Of a DNA stretch of 64,000 bases, positions 56,949 to 64,000 are shown in pieces. The notes below the pieces were generated by a model. It saw only the letters and a program-made list of their open reading frames with translations, did not search any database and was not told the origin of the DNA. Each line of letters begins with the position of its first letter. Within the stretch, counting starts at the first letter, position 1. This DNA is from Nitrincola alkalilacustris (GTDB lineage: Bacteria; Pseudomonadota; Gammaproteobacteria; Pseudomonadales; Balneatricaceae). Location of the stretch: contig NZ_WBOM01000007.1 in the NCBI RefSeq assembly GCF_008973755.1, forward strand, positions 62,001-126,000, in the 5' to 3' direction. A program made the position numbers and the translations under genes.

Positions 56949-56964
56949 TGTTCCACGTGGAACA
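56949..56964. promoter_or_regulatory. Probable parS site 1 (ParB binding)
   Basis: TGTTCCACGTGGAACA, a perfect 16-bp palindrome matching the ParB/Spo0J parS consensus closely (TGTTTCACGTGAAACA type). Its position about 6 kb from dnaA fits origin-proximal parS. Confidence 0.88.
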
Positions 56965-57050
56965 TCTTACCTTTCTGCTCGTATATTTTGATTTATAGAC
57001 TGGATTTCTAGTCTCGAAATATAGCTTAGTGAATGTATAACACACACTGT

Positions 57051-57106
57051 GTTCTCAGGTTCTCAGGTTCTCAGGTTCTCAGGTTCTCAGGTTATCAGGT
57101 TCTCAG
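57051..57106 (+). repeat. 8-bp tandem repeat GTTCTCAG, seven units
   Basis: Five perfect GTTCTCAG units, one variant (GTTATCAG) and one more perfect unit, between the two parS sites. Copy number is likely to vary between strains. No gene overlaps it. Confidence 0.95.
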
Positions 57107-57255
57107 GTGTCAGCTTAGCTAGTTGGCTTGCAGTTAGGTCTTGGCAATTAGTAGTTAACACCTGGCTGAGTTGTCAGGTTGTATGTGTATCCGTTGTGAC
57201 AGTGGTTTGGTGTGGAACTTATCTTGAGAAATGGAATTAGAGAAGTCAGGAAGGA

Positions 57256-57271
57256 TGTTCCACGTGGAACA
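57256..57271. promoter_or_regulatory. Probable parS site 2 (ParB binding)
   Basis: An exact second copy of TGTTCCACGTGGAACA, 307 bp from the first and abutting the glyS terminator. Confidence 0.88.
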
Positions 57272-57272
57272 T

Positions 57273-57296
57273 AAAAAACCCCGCCGAAGCGGGGTT
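57273..57296 (-). terminator. Terminator of the glyQ-glyS operon
   Basis: Read on the minus strand: AACCCCGC-TTCG-GCGGGGTT followed by TTTTT, a stable TTCG-loop hairpin 54 bp after the glyS stop. Confidence 0.95.
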
Positions 57297-57350
57297 GGAA
57301 TGTCGATTGCTGAAGCTGCGTCAGTGGTACTAGACAGTCCAGGCTATGGA

Positions 57351-59393
57351 TTAGAGAAGTGAGATGTCCGCAGTGCCCAGGAATAGCTGGCGCAGATTAC
57401 CAAGAAGAGCAATGCGGTTGTTACGCACGGCTTCATCCTCAGCCATGACCATCACATCATCAAAGAATTGGTTGACTGGTGTTTCCAGCTCAGCCAGAAG
57501 AGTCAATGCCTGTTCATAGTCACCAGCCTCAAACAGAGGAGCCAGCTTGCTCTGCAGTGACAGAACCAGTGCAGCAAGCTCCTGCTCTGCAGCTTCAGTC
57601 AATAGTGCTGCATCGACATTACCTGCGCCAGAGACTTGTTTGGCCAGGATGTTGGATACACGCTTATTGGCAGCAGCCAGAGCAGATGCCTGAGGCAGTG
57701 ACTGGAACTGAGACACTGCACGGATACGCTTGTCAAAATCGAGAGGATTGGTCGGGCGCAAAGCATGGACCGCCAGGTAGATTTCAGGGGATATGCCTTT
57801 CTCGTCATACCAGGCACGGAAGCGATCCAGCATGAAATCAACGACACGAACAACCACTTCATTCTGCGCTGGAAGCGAGCCGTAGTTGTTAGCGGCAATC
57901 TGTGTAAGCTCCTGCAGGTCGAGGTTGAGATTGCTCTCAATAATGATGCGCAGAATACCCAATGACTGACGACGCAATGCGAAGGGGTCCTTCGAGCCGG
58001 TTGGTGGCTGATTGATGCCGAAAAGACCAACCAGGGTGTCAAGCCTGTCTGCAATAGCCAGAGCTTTACCGGTGGCAGTAACAGGTAGCTCGTCACCTGA
58101 ATAGCGTGGCATGTATTGCTCATTCAATGCCTGAGCAACTTCTTCAGCTTCTCCATCATGGCGGGCATAGTAAAGACCCATTAACCCCTGAAGTTCGGTA
58201 AACTCGAATACCATGTCTGTCATAAGGTCGCACTTTGACAGGTTGGCAGCACGCGCAGCAAACTCGGGGTTGCCATCAATGCGTCTGGCAATTTCTACTG
58301 TGAGGCGAGCGACACGCTCGGACTTGTCAAACAGGGTGCCCAGCTCATTCTGGAAAATGATATTCTTGAGGTTGTCGATGCGACTGGCGAGCGGGGTCTT
58401 GCGATCCTTTTCATAAAAGAAGGCGGCATCGGCAAGGCGTGGACGAATGACCTTTTCGTTACCGCTGATTACCTGTGCAGGATCTCGTGATTCTATGTTG
58501 GCAACCGTGATGAAGTAAGGAAGAAGCTTGCCCTGGCTGTCCAGCAGGTGGAAGTACTTCTGGTTGGCTTTCATGGATGAGATCAGGGCCTCAGGTGGGA
58601 CTTCCAGGAAGCGTTCCTCAAAACGTCCGGTCAGCGCTACAGGCCACTCATTCAGTGCGGCAACTTCTTCGAGCAGTTCCTCATCTATTTCTACCTGGCC
58701 AGAAAGTTTGTCACTCTCTGCAAGAATCAGTTCGCGAATACGCTCGCAGCGCTTGCTGAAATCTGCGATTACCTTACCGGTATTCAGAAGCTGCAGCTCG
58801 TAATCACCTGGGCTGATTAACTCAATGTCATGGTTGTAGTGGTAGCGATGGCCACGTGTTTTACGACCCGCTTTGAGTCCCAGCAGGGAGCAATCAACCA
58901 CCTCATCACCGAAGAGCATGACCAGCCAGTGGGCAGGACGAACAAATTCAGTTCGGCTCGCTCCCCAGCGCATGCGCTTGGGAATCGGCAGCTGGTGCAG
59001 CGACTGGCTGACAATCTCCGGCAGCAGTTCTGGTGTCTGCTTGCCCTGTTCTGTACCGCGATAAACGAAGTAGCTGCCCTTGTCTGTTTCTATCTGCTCA
59101 AGGTCAGAAAGCTCAACACCACAGGAGCGGGCAAATCCAGCGACCGCCTGTTCAGGTGCCTTCAGTGCAGGACCGCGCTTCTCGAAGCTGCGATCAGCCT
59201 GGCAAGAGTCAAGGCCGGTTACGGAAACGGCCAGGCGGCGTGGAGACGCAAAGTATCTGATCGATGAAAAGCCTAGGCCGGCATTCTGAAGCCCCTGTTC
59301 AATACCATCACGGAAAGATTCGGCAAGGGATTTCAGCGCGGTTGGTGGTAGCTCTTCTGTGCCAAGCTCTACCAGAAAATCATGTTTGGACAT
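57351..59393 (-). CDS. glyS: Glycyl-tRNA synthetase beta subunit
   Basis: 680 residues, slightly below the E. coli 689. It starts SKHDFLVELGTEELPPTALK and includes LPIPKRMRWG, the GLYS signature region; the C-terminal anticodon-binding part follows. With GlyQ it forms the alpha2beta2 enzyme charging tRNA-Gly. Its start overlaps the glyQ stop by one base (TAATG). Confidence 0.98.
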   Translation of the reverse strand: MSKHDFLVELGTEELPPTALKSLAESFRDGIEQGLQNAGLGFSSIRYFASPRRLAVSVTGLDSCQADRSFEKRGPALKAPEQAVAGFARSCGVELSDLEQIETDKGSYFVYRGTEQGKQTPELLPEIVSQSLHQLPIPKRMRWGASRTEFVRPAHWLVMLFGDEVVDCSLLGLKAGRKTRGHRYHYNHDIELISPGDYELQLLNTGKVIADFSKRCERIRELILAESDKLSGQVEIDEELLEEVAALNEWPVALTGRFEERFLEVPPEALISSMKANQKYFHLLDSQGKLLPYFITVANIESRDPAQVISGNEKVIRPRLADAAFFYEKDRKTPLASRIDNLKNIIFQNELGTLFDKSERVARLTVEIARRIDGNPEFAARAANLSKCDLMTDMVFEFTELQGLMGLYYARHDGEAEEVAQALNEQYMPRYSGDELPVTATGKALAIADRLDTLVGLFGINQPPTGSKDPFALRRQSLGILRIIIESNLNLDLQELTQIAANNYGSLPAQNEVVVRVVDFMLDRFRAWYDEKGISPEIYLAVHALRPTNPLDFDKRIRAVSQFQSLPQASALAAANKRVSNILAKQVSGAGNVDAALLTEAAEQELAALVLSLQSKLAPLFEAGDYEQALTLLAELETPVNQFFDDVMVMAEDEAVRNNRIALLGNLRQLFLGTADISLL

Positions 59394-60346
59394 TATTTGA
59401 CCTCTTCAGAAGCAGAGAGAACTTCGTTGCGCAGTGCCTCGGGTGCGAGGGGGAAGCCCAGGCTGCGGCGGGCATTGAAATAGGCGTGAGCAACATTGCG
59501 AGCGAGGGTGCGTACGCGCAGAATATAGCGCTGTCGTTCGGTCACAGAGATTGCCTTGCGGGCATCCAGCAGGTTGAAGGTATGGGATGCCTTGAGCACC
59601 ATCTCATAGGCCGGCAGTGGCAAGGAGGCTTCCAGCAGCTTGCTGCACTCGGATTCGTAGTGATCAAAGTTGCTGAAGAGCGTGGGGATGTCTGCATGCT
59701 CGAAATTGTAGGCTGACATCTCTACTTCGTTCTGATGGTAAACATCGCCATAGGTGACAACGCTGCCGTCGGGTTGTCTGGCCCATACCAGGTCATAGAC
59801 ACTGTCGACGTTCTGGATATACATTGCCATGCGCTCCAGGCCGTAAGTCAGCTCTCCAGTGACTGGGTAGCACTCAAGTCCACCTGCCTGCTGGAAGTAG
59901 GTAAACTGAGTCACCTCCATGCCGTTCAACCATATCTCCCAGCCAAGACCCCAGGCACCGAGTGTCGGTGACTCCCAGTTGTCTTCAACAAAGCGGATAT
60001 CATGGATCAGCGGGTCGAGTCCAATATGTGCAAGAGAACCCAGGAAAAGCTCCTGCAGGTTATCTGGCGACGGCTTGAGCACAACCTGGAACTGGTAGTA
60101 GTGCTGCAGGCGGTTGGGGTTTTCGCCGTAGCGGCCATCGGTTGGCCGTCTGCTGGGTTGAACATAGGCTGAACGCCAGTATTCAGGGCCTATAGCGCGC
60201 AGAAAAGTAGCGGGATGAAAGGTGCCGGCGCCTACTTCAAGATCAAGCGGTTGGACCAGAACGCAGCCCTGCTCAGCCCAGTACTGTTGTAATGCGAGGA
60301 TCAGCCCCTGAAATGTGCTAACGTCTGGAGATGCCTTGTCAGTCAC
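59393..60346 (-). CDS. glyQ: Glycyl-tRNA synthetase alpha subunit
   Basis: 317 residues. [20 protein letters not shown] near the start, then the class II core with [20 protein letters not shown] near 75-94 and [14 protein letters not shown] near the end. The catalytic subunit of the heterotetrameric enzyme. A minus-strand TATAAT-like sequence near 60389-60395 may be its promoter. Confidence 0.98.
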   Translation of the reverse strand: MTDKASPDVSTFQGLILALQQYWAEQGCVLVQPLDLEVGAGTFHPATFLRAIGPEYWRSAYVQPSRRPTDGRYGENPNRLQHYYQFQVVLKPSPDNLQELFLGSLAHIGLDPLIHDIRFVEDNWESPTLGAWGLGWEIWLNGMEVTQFTYFQQAGGLECYPVTGELTYGLERMAMYIQNVDSVYDLVWARQPDGSVVTYGDVYHQNEVEMSAYNFEHADIPTLFSNFDHYESECSKLLEASLPLPAYEMVLKASHTFNLLDARKAISVTERQRYILRVRTLARNVAHAYFNARRSLGFPLAPEALRNEVLSASEEVK

Positions 60347-60485
60347 TTAAATCACCATAGCTGTTGAAATGTTCAAAATAAACGCTGGATTATACATGAT
60401 CAGGCAGGATAATGATCAGGGTTGCGGCTAACTCCTGATAACAGAAGCCGGGATAAATGAGATAAGGTACGGATGTGTCACCATA

Positions 60486-60514
60486 TTACCCTGAACAGCA
60501 CATGGCGTTATAAT
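60486..60514 (+). promoter_or_regulatory. Candidate sigma-70 promoter for the LpxL-like gene
   Basis: A perfect TATAAT -10 at 60509-60514 with TTACCC 17 bp upstream, 44 bp before the GTG start. The -35 matches only three of six bases. Confidence 0.5.
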
Positions 60515-60557
60515 AGCGAACCCTCATATAGCCTCTTCAAAGGATGGTAAGTTTCCA

Positions 60558-61451
60558 GTGAAAAAGTTCAAAGCGCTCCTGGTTATCATGCTGCTAGGCT
60601 TGTTGTCACTGCTTCCTCTTGATACTGCACGCAATCTCGGCCGCAAGTTGGGGCGTTATCTTTATCGGAGTGGTGATAAGCATAAGGTTTGCCGCACGAC
60701 ACGTCAGAATATCGAAGCCTGTTTTCCTGAGATGCCCGAGGCAGCCAGAGAGCGTCTGGTGGAAGCCAGCCTTGTGGAAACGGGTGCTGTAGGAGCAGAG
60801 ATGGGTATGGCCTTGATGTGGTCGGCCAGGCGAACATTGTCCCGAGTTCAGTATATCGAAAATGAAGGGTTGCTGAAAAAGGGGTTGGAACGCGGTAAAG
60901 GTATTATCGTGCTGGGACCGCATCTGGGAAATTGGGAGGTGCTGGGGTTGTATCTGTCGGCACACTACCCGCTTACGGCAATGTATAAACCCCCAAGGCT
61001 TGAGTTGCTTGAACGGATGGTCAGGCGCAAAAGGGAGCGACTCGGGGCCAATCTGGTGCCAGCCAATCTCAAGGGTGTGCGTGCGTTATTGAAGGCCCTG
61101 AAGCGTGGCGAAGTGGTCGGTATCTTGCCTGATCAAGAGCCGGAACCTGAGGGTGGTGTGTTTGCTCCCTTCTTTGGTAAGCAGGCCCTTACCATGAAGT
61201 TACTGCCACAGCTTGCAGCACAATCCGGGGCGATGGTGGTGTGTGGTTTTGCACTGCGCTTGTCAAATGGAGATGGCTTTTCGATACACTTCTCGGAGGT
61301 GGGTGGCAATATCCACAGTCGGGATGTTGAACTGGCTGCAACAGAGATGAATCAGGCAATAGAGAGTTGTGTGGCGCTGGCGCCCGAGCAGTACCAATGG
61401 GAGTACAAGCGCTTTTATACCCGGCCTGAGGGCGAACCTCCAATATATTGA
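60558..61451 (+). CDS. LpxL/HtrB family lysophospholipid (lipid A) acyltransferase
   Basis: 297 residues from a GTG at 60558. An N-terminal membrane helix (ALLVIMLLGLLSLLPL), then the catalytic H-x4-E in GPHLGNWEVLG near 122-127, GILPDQEPEPEGGVFAPFFG near 187-206 and YQWEYKRFYTRP at the end. It should add a secondary acyl chain to lipid A precursors at the inner membrane. The same kind of gene lies near glyQ in Pseudomonas. LpxL and LpxM types cannot be separated by eye. Confidence 0.92.
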   Translation: MKKFKALLVIMLLGLLSLLPLDTARNLGRKLGRYLYRSGDKHKVCRTTRQNIEACFPEMPEAARERLVEASLVETGAVGAEMGMALMWSARRTLSRVQYIENEGLLKKGLERGKGIIVLGPHLGNWEVLGLYLSAHYPLTAMYKPPRLELLERMVRRKRERLGANLVPANLKGVRALLKALKRGEVVGILPDQEPEPEGGVFAPFFGKQALTMKLLPQLAAQSGAMVVCGFALRLSNGDGFSIHFSEVGGNIHSRDVELAATEMNQAIESCVALAPEQYQWEYKRFYTRPEGEPPIY

Positions 61452-61465
61452 AGCTCCGATATTAC

Positions 61466-61520
61466 TGATAGAGAGTCTTCTGATAGAGAGAATCCTGGTT
61501 AGAGAGTCTCCTGATGAGAG
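61466..61520 (+). repeat. Imperfect TGATAGAGAG(T)CTTC repeats
   Basis: Three or four degenerate units of about 16 bp between the convergent acyltransferase and trkH genes. No recognisable terminator hairpin is present there. Confidence 0.5.
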
Positions 61521-61541
61521 CCCGCCAAAGACAGACGCTCT

Positions 61542-62999
61542 TCATCGGCGCCAGAATACCGGTGTGAACAAGACCAGTAATGTGAACACCTCCAGGCGTC
61601 CCAGCAGCATCGCAAAGCACAGTACCCATTTGGCAGTGGAGTTGATATCGCCATAATGGCTGGCGACACCACCAAGCCCTGGACCCAGGTTGTTAAGTGT
61701 GGCAGCCACTGCAGACCAGGCCGTTACCTGGTCTAATCCTGTGCCGAGCAGAATCACCATCATGATGACAAACATCAGCAGGTACACCGAGAAAAACCCC
61801 CACACAGCTTCCATGACTCTGTCGGAGATAGGTCTGCGTCCCAGCTTGATCGGTATCACGGCATTGGGATGAACCAGTCGCTTGAGCTCACGATGCCCCT
61901 GTTTGAATATCAGCAGCAGCCTTACCACTTTCATACCGCCACCCGTTGATGCAGCACAACCACCGGCAAAGGACGCAACCATCAGCATGAATGGCAGCAT
62001 GACCGGCCAGCTTGCGAAATCAGCCGTGGCAAAGCCTGCGGTAGTAGCGATGGATACGACCATGAAACTCGCTTTACGCAGGGCATCAACCGGTGCGTAG
62101 GTCTGGCTTATCAGCAGTGCGAACAGTGTGACCAGTACAGTGAGTGCAAGAATGCCGAAATAAAAGCGCACTTCGCTGTCGGTGAAGTAGTGAATGATTG
62201 AGCGTTGGCGCCAGGCAAAGAAATGCAGCGCAAAGCTGATGCCGGACAGGATCAAAAATACCATGCAGATCATCTCGATCACAGGGCTGTTGAAGTGGCC
62301 GATGCTGGCATCGTAGGTGGAAAAGCCGCCGATGGCGACGGTGGAAAAACTGTGCCCTATGGCATCAAACACGGACATGCCAGCGAGCCAGTATGCGGTT
62401 GCACAGGCGATGGTCAGGGACAGGTAGATATACCAGAGCGCTTTGGCCGTTTCGGTGATGCGCGGTGTGAGTTTGGCATCCTTTACCGGGCCGGGAGTTT
62501 CGGCACGGAACAGCTGCATACCCCCGATACCGAGCATTGGCAGTATGGCGACGGCCAGAACGATGATCCCCATGCCACCAAGCCACTGCAGCTGCTGACG
62601 GTAATAGAGAATCGACTTTGGCAGATGATCAAGCCCTGTAATGACTGTCGCCCCTGTCGTGGTCAACCCCGACATGGACTCAAAAACGGCATCAACAAGA
62701 GATAGATCCGGCTCGCTGGACAGCCATAAGGGAATGGCACCGAAAAGCCCCAGAATCGTCCAGAAGAGCACTGTAATCAGGAAGCCATCACGGGTACGCA
62801 GCTCCTCTTTGACCCGATAGACAGGCACCCAGATGATGAAGCCGGCAATAAGGGTGATGAAAAAGGCCGAGATGAACGCGACACTTGCGCCATCGTCATA
62901 GTAGTTGGAAATAAATACGGGAGGAAGCTGGGTCAGGCTGAATATCATCAGCAGTATGCCCAGTATGCCCAGTATGCGCAGAATCACCTTGAAGTGCAT
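61542..62999 (-). CDS. trkH: Trk potassium uptake protein TrkH
   Basis: 485 residues, normal length, about ten membrane helices in four K+-channel-like repeats with filter regions such as ESMSGLTTTGATVI near 110 and ATLNNLGPGLGGVASHYG near 437. It forms the K+ channel gated by TrkA. Three CAGTATGCC-like repeats at its 5' end encode ILGILGI. It lies 88 bp downstream of trkA. Confidence 0.97.
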   Translation of the reverse strand: MHFKVILRILGILGILLMIFSLTQLPPVFISNYYDDGASVAFISAFFITLIAGFIIWVPVYRVKEELRTRDGFLITVLFWTILGLFGAIPLWLSSEPDLSLVDAVFESMSGLTTTGATVITGLDHLPKSILYYRQQLQWLGGMGIIVLAVAILPMLGIGGMQLFRAETPGPVKDAKLTPRITETAKALWYIYLSLTIACATAYWLAGMSVFDAIGHSFSTVAIGGFSTYDASIGHFNSPVIEMICMVFLILSGISFALHFFAWRQRSIIHYFTDSEVRFYFGILALTVLVTLFALLISQTYAPVDALRKASFMVVSIATTAGFATADFASWPVMLPFMLMVASFAGGCAASTGGGMKVVRLLLIFKQGHRELKRLVHPNAVIPIKLGRRPISDRVMEAVWGFFSVYLLMFVIMMVILLGTGLDQVTAWSAVAATLNNLGPGLGGVASHYGDINSTAKWVLCFAMLLGRLEVFTLLVLFTPVFWRR

Positions 63000-63087
63000 G
63001 TGCTGTCCTCAGTGCCTATGAAATCAGAGCCTATGAATCAGAACTTATTTAATTGCGCGTGTCAGGTTGAGCGTATTGAATCAGAGG

Positions 63088-63999
63088 TTAGAAGAATGCC
63101 AACCCCACCTGGAACAGCCGCTCTACCTCAACAATACGTTTCTTGTCGACCAGGAACAGAATGACATGGTCGTCATTCTCGATGACAGTGTCATCATGTG
63201 CGATCAGTACTTTATTGTTACGCACTATGGCACCGATGGTGGTGCCGGGTGGCAGATCTATCTCTTCAATGGTTCTGCCGACCACTTTGGATGATTTCTT
63301 GTCGCCATGTGCTATCGCCTCAAGCGCTTCTGCAGCCCCTCTTCTGAGAGAGTGAACGGCTACTATGTCGCCTCGGCGAACGTGTGTGAGAAGCGAGCTG
63401 ATTGTGGTCTGCTGAGGTGAAATGGCGATATCTATCACGCCTCCCTGCACAAGATCGACATAAGCCGGGTTATTGATCAGGGTCATGACAGTTCTGGCAC
63501 CGAGGCGCTTGGCCAGCATCGAGGCCATTATATTGGCTTCGTCATCGTTGGTCAGTGCACAGAAAACATCAGTATCTTCAATGTTTTCTTCCAGCAACAG
63601 GTCGCGATCGGAGGCGCTGCCATGCAGGACGATAGTCCTGTTCAGGCGTTGTGCAAGCAGATTGGCGCGGCGCAGATCGCGCTCAATGATCTTGACCTGA
63701 ACCTCGTTTTCAAGGCTTTCGGCCAGGCGTGCACCGATATTACCACCGCCGGCGATGATGATTCGCTTATAAGGGTTATCCAGCCGGCGCAGTTCGCTCA
63801 TTACAGAACGGATATCATGTTTGGCCGCGATGAAGAAGACCTCATCATCCGCCTCTATGATCGTATCCCCCTTGGGAATGATCGGGCGATCCTGTCTGAA
63901 TATGGCAGCAACACGGGTATCCACGTTCGGCATATGGGAGCGCAGGAAGGATATTTCACGGCCAACCAGAGGACCGCCGTAGTAGGCACGTACAGCAAC
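63088..63999 (-). CDS. trkA: Trk potassium uptake regulator TrkA, 5' end outside the window
   Basis: The frame is open to the right edge (reading [20 protein letters not shown] there), so about the last 300 residues of a normal 457-residue protein are seen. The second Rossmann RCK domain starts [20 protein letters not shown], followed by [16 protein letters not shown], and two TrkA_C domains are present, one before and one after it. It binds NAD(H)/ATP and gates TrkH. Partial but otherwise normal. Confidence 0.97.
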   Translation of the reverse strand, partial: VAVRAYYGGPLVGREISFLRSHMPNVDTRVAAIFRQDRPIIPKGDTIIEADDEVFFIAAKHDIRSVMSELRRLDNPYKRIIIAGGGNIGARLAESLENEVQVKIIERDLRRANLLAQRLNRTIVLHGSASDRDLLLEENIEDTDVFCALTNDDEANIMASMLAKRLGARTVMTLINNPAYVDLVQGGVIDIAISPQQTTISSLLTHVRRGDIVAVHSLRRGAAEALEAIAHGDKKSSKVVGRTIEEIDLPPGTTIGAIVRNNKVLIAHDDTVIENDDHVILFLVDKKRIVEVERLFQVGLAFF

Positions 64000-64000
64000 C

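Noticed and set aside
57051-57106. Tandem 8-bp repeat as iterons of a plasmid-like origin
   Set aside because: No replication initiator of that type nearby, and the setting is clearly chromosomal; units lack a known binding motif.

Overview
The window is a chromosomal segment from a gammaproteobacterium, most like the Oceanospirillales/Pseudomonadales. The right third holds the conserved replication-origin neighbourhood in its usual order: mnmE, yidC, rnpA and rpmH on the minus strand, then dnaA, dnaN, recF and gyrB on the plus strand, then glyQ-glyS (minus), an LpxL-type acyltransferase, trkH and the 3' part of trkA. The rpmH-dnaA spacer has a perfect DnaA box and is the likely oriC. Two copies of a 16-bp palindrome that fits parS lie between gyrB and glyS. 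No species is claimed.

The left two thirds (about 0.5-46 kb) are accessory and centre on the cell surface. A complete type I secretion system (TolC-like outer-membrane protein, HlyD-like adaptor, PrtD-like ABC exporter) is read leftward with a glycosyltransferase and a small membrane protein. Opposite it runs a polysaccharide locus: manC, gmd and rmd (GDP-mannose to a GDP-6-deoxyhexose, probably GDP-D-rhamnose), several GT4 glycosyltransferases, an O-acyltransferase, and an ABC polysaccharide exporter (Wzm/Wzt with a C-terminal extension). Next comes a DUF4214/coiled-coil/methyltransferase gene split by a frameshift at a run of ten A.

Six proteins carrying DUF4214 (13.3, 14.4, 24.6, 35.1, 37.2-40.8 and 41.1 kb) and one Calx-beta serine protease (44.9 kb) have no Sec signal, show no cysteine, and end in hydrophobic residues near acidic ones. 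They look like type I substrates, the 847-residue one being S-layer-like. Three SapC-family proteins and a DUF6447-like small protein sit with them. My reading is an S-layer/surface-protein system encoded with its exporter and with the polysaccharide that may anchor it, as in Caulobacter rsaA and Campylobacter sap loci.

The accessory part is riddled with short palindromes that share a GGGGTCAGAGT core. They occur in three sequence families, one flanking a RAYT (REP-associated Y1 transposase) cassette and one flanking tandem Rpn/YhgA-like nuclease genes. Between 28 and 35 kb lies a scrapyard of truncated genes (IS110, integrase, methyltransferase, orphan Rpn 3' ends) plus a small toxin-antitoxin pair.
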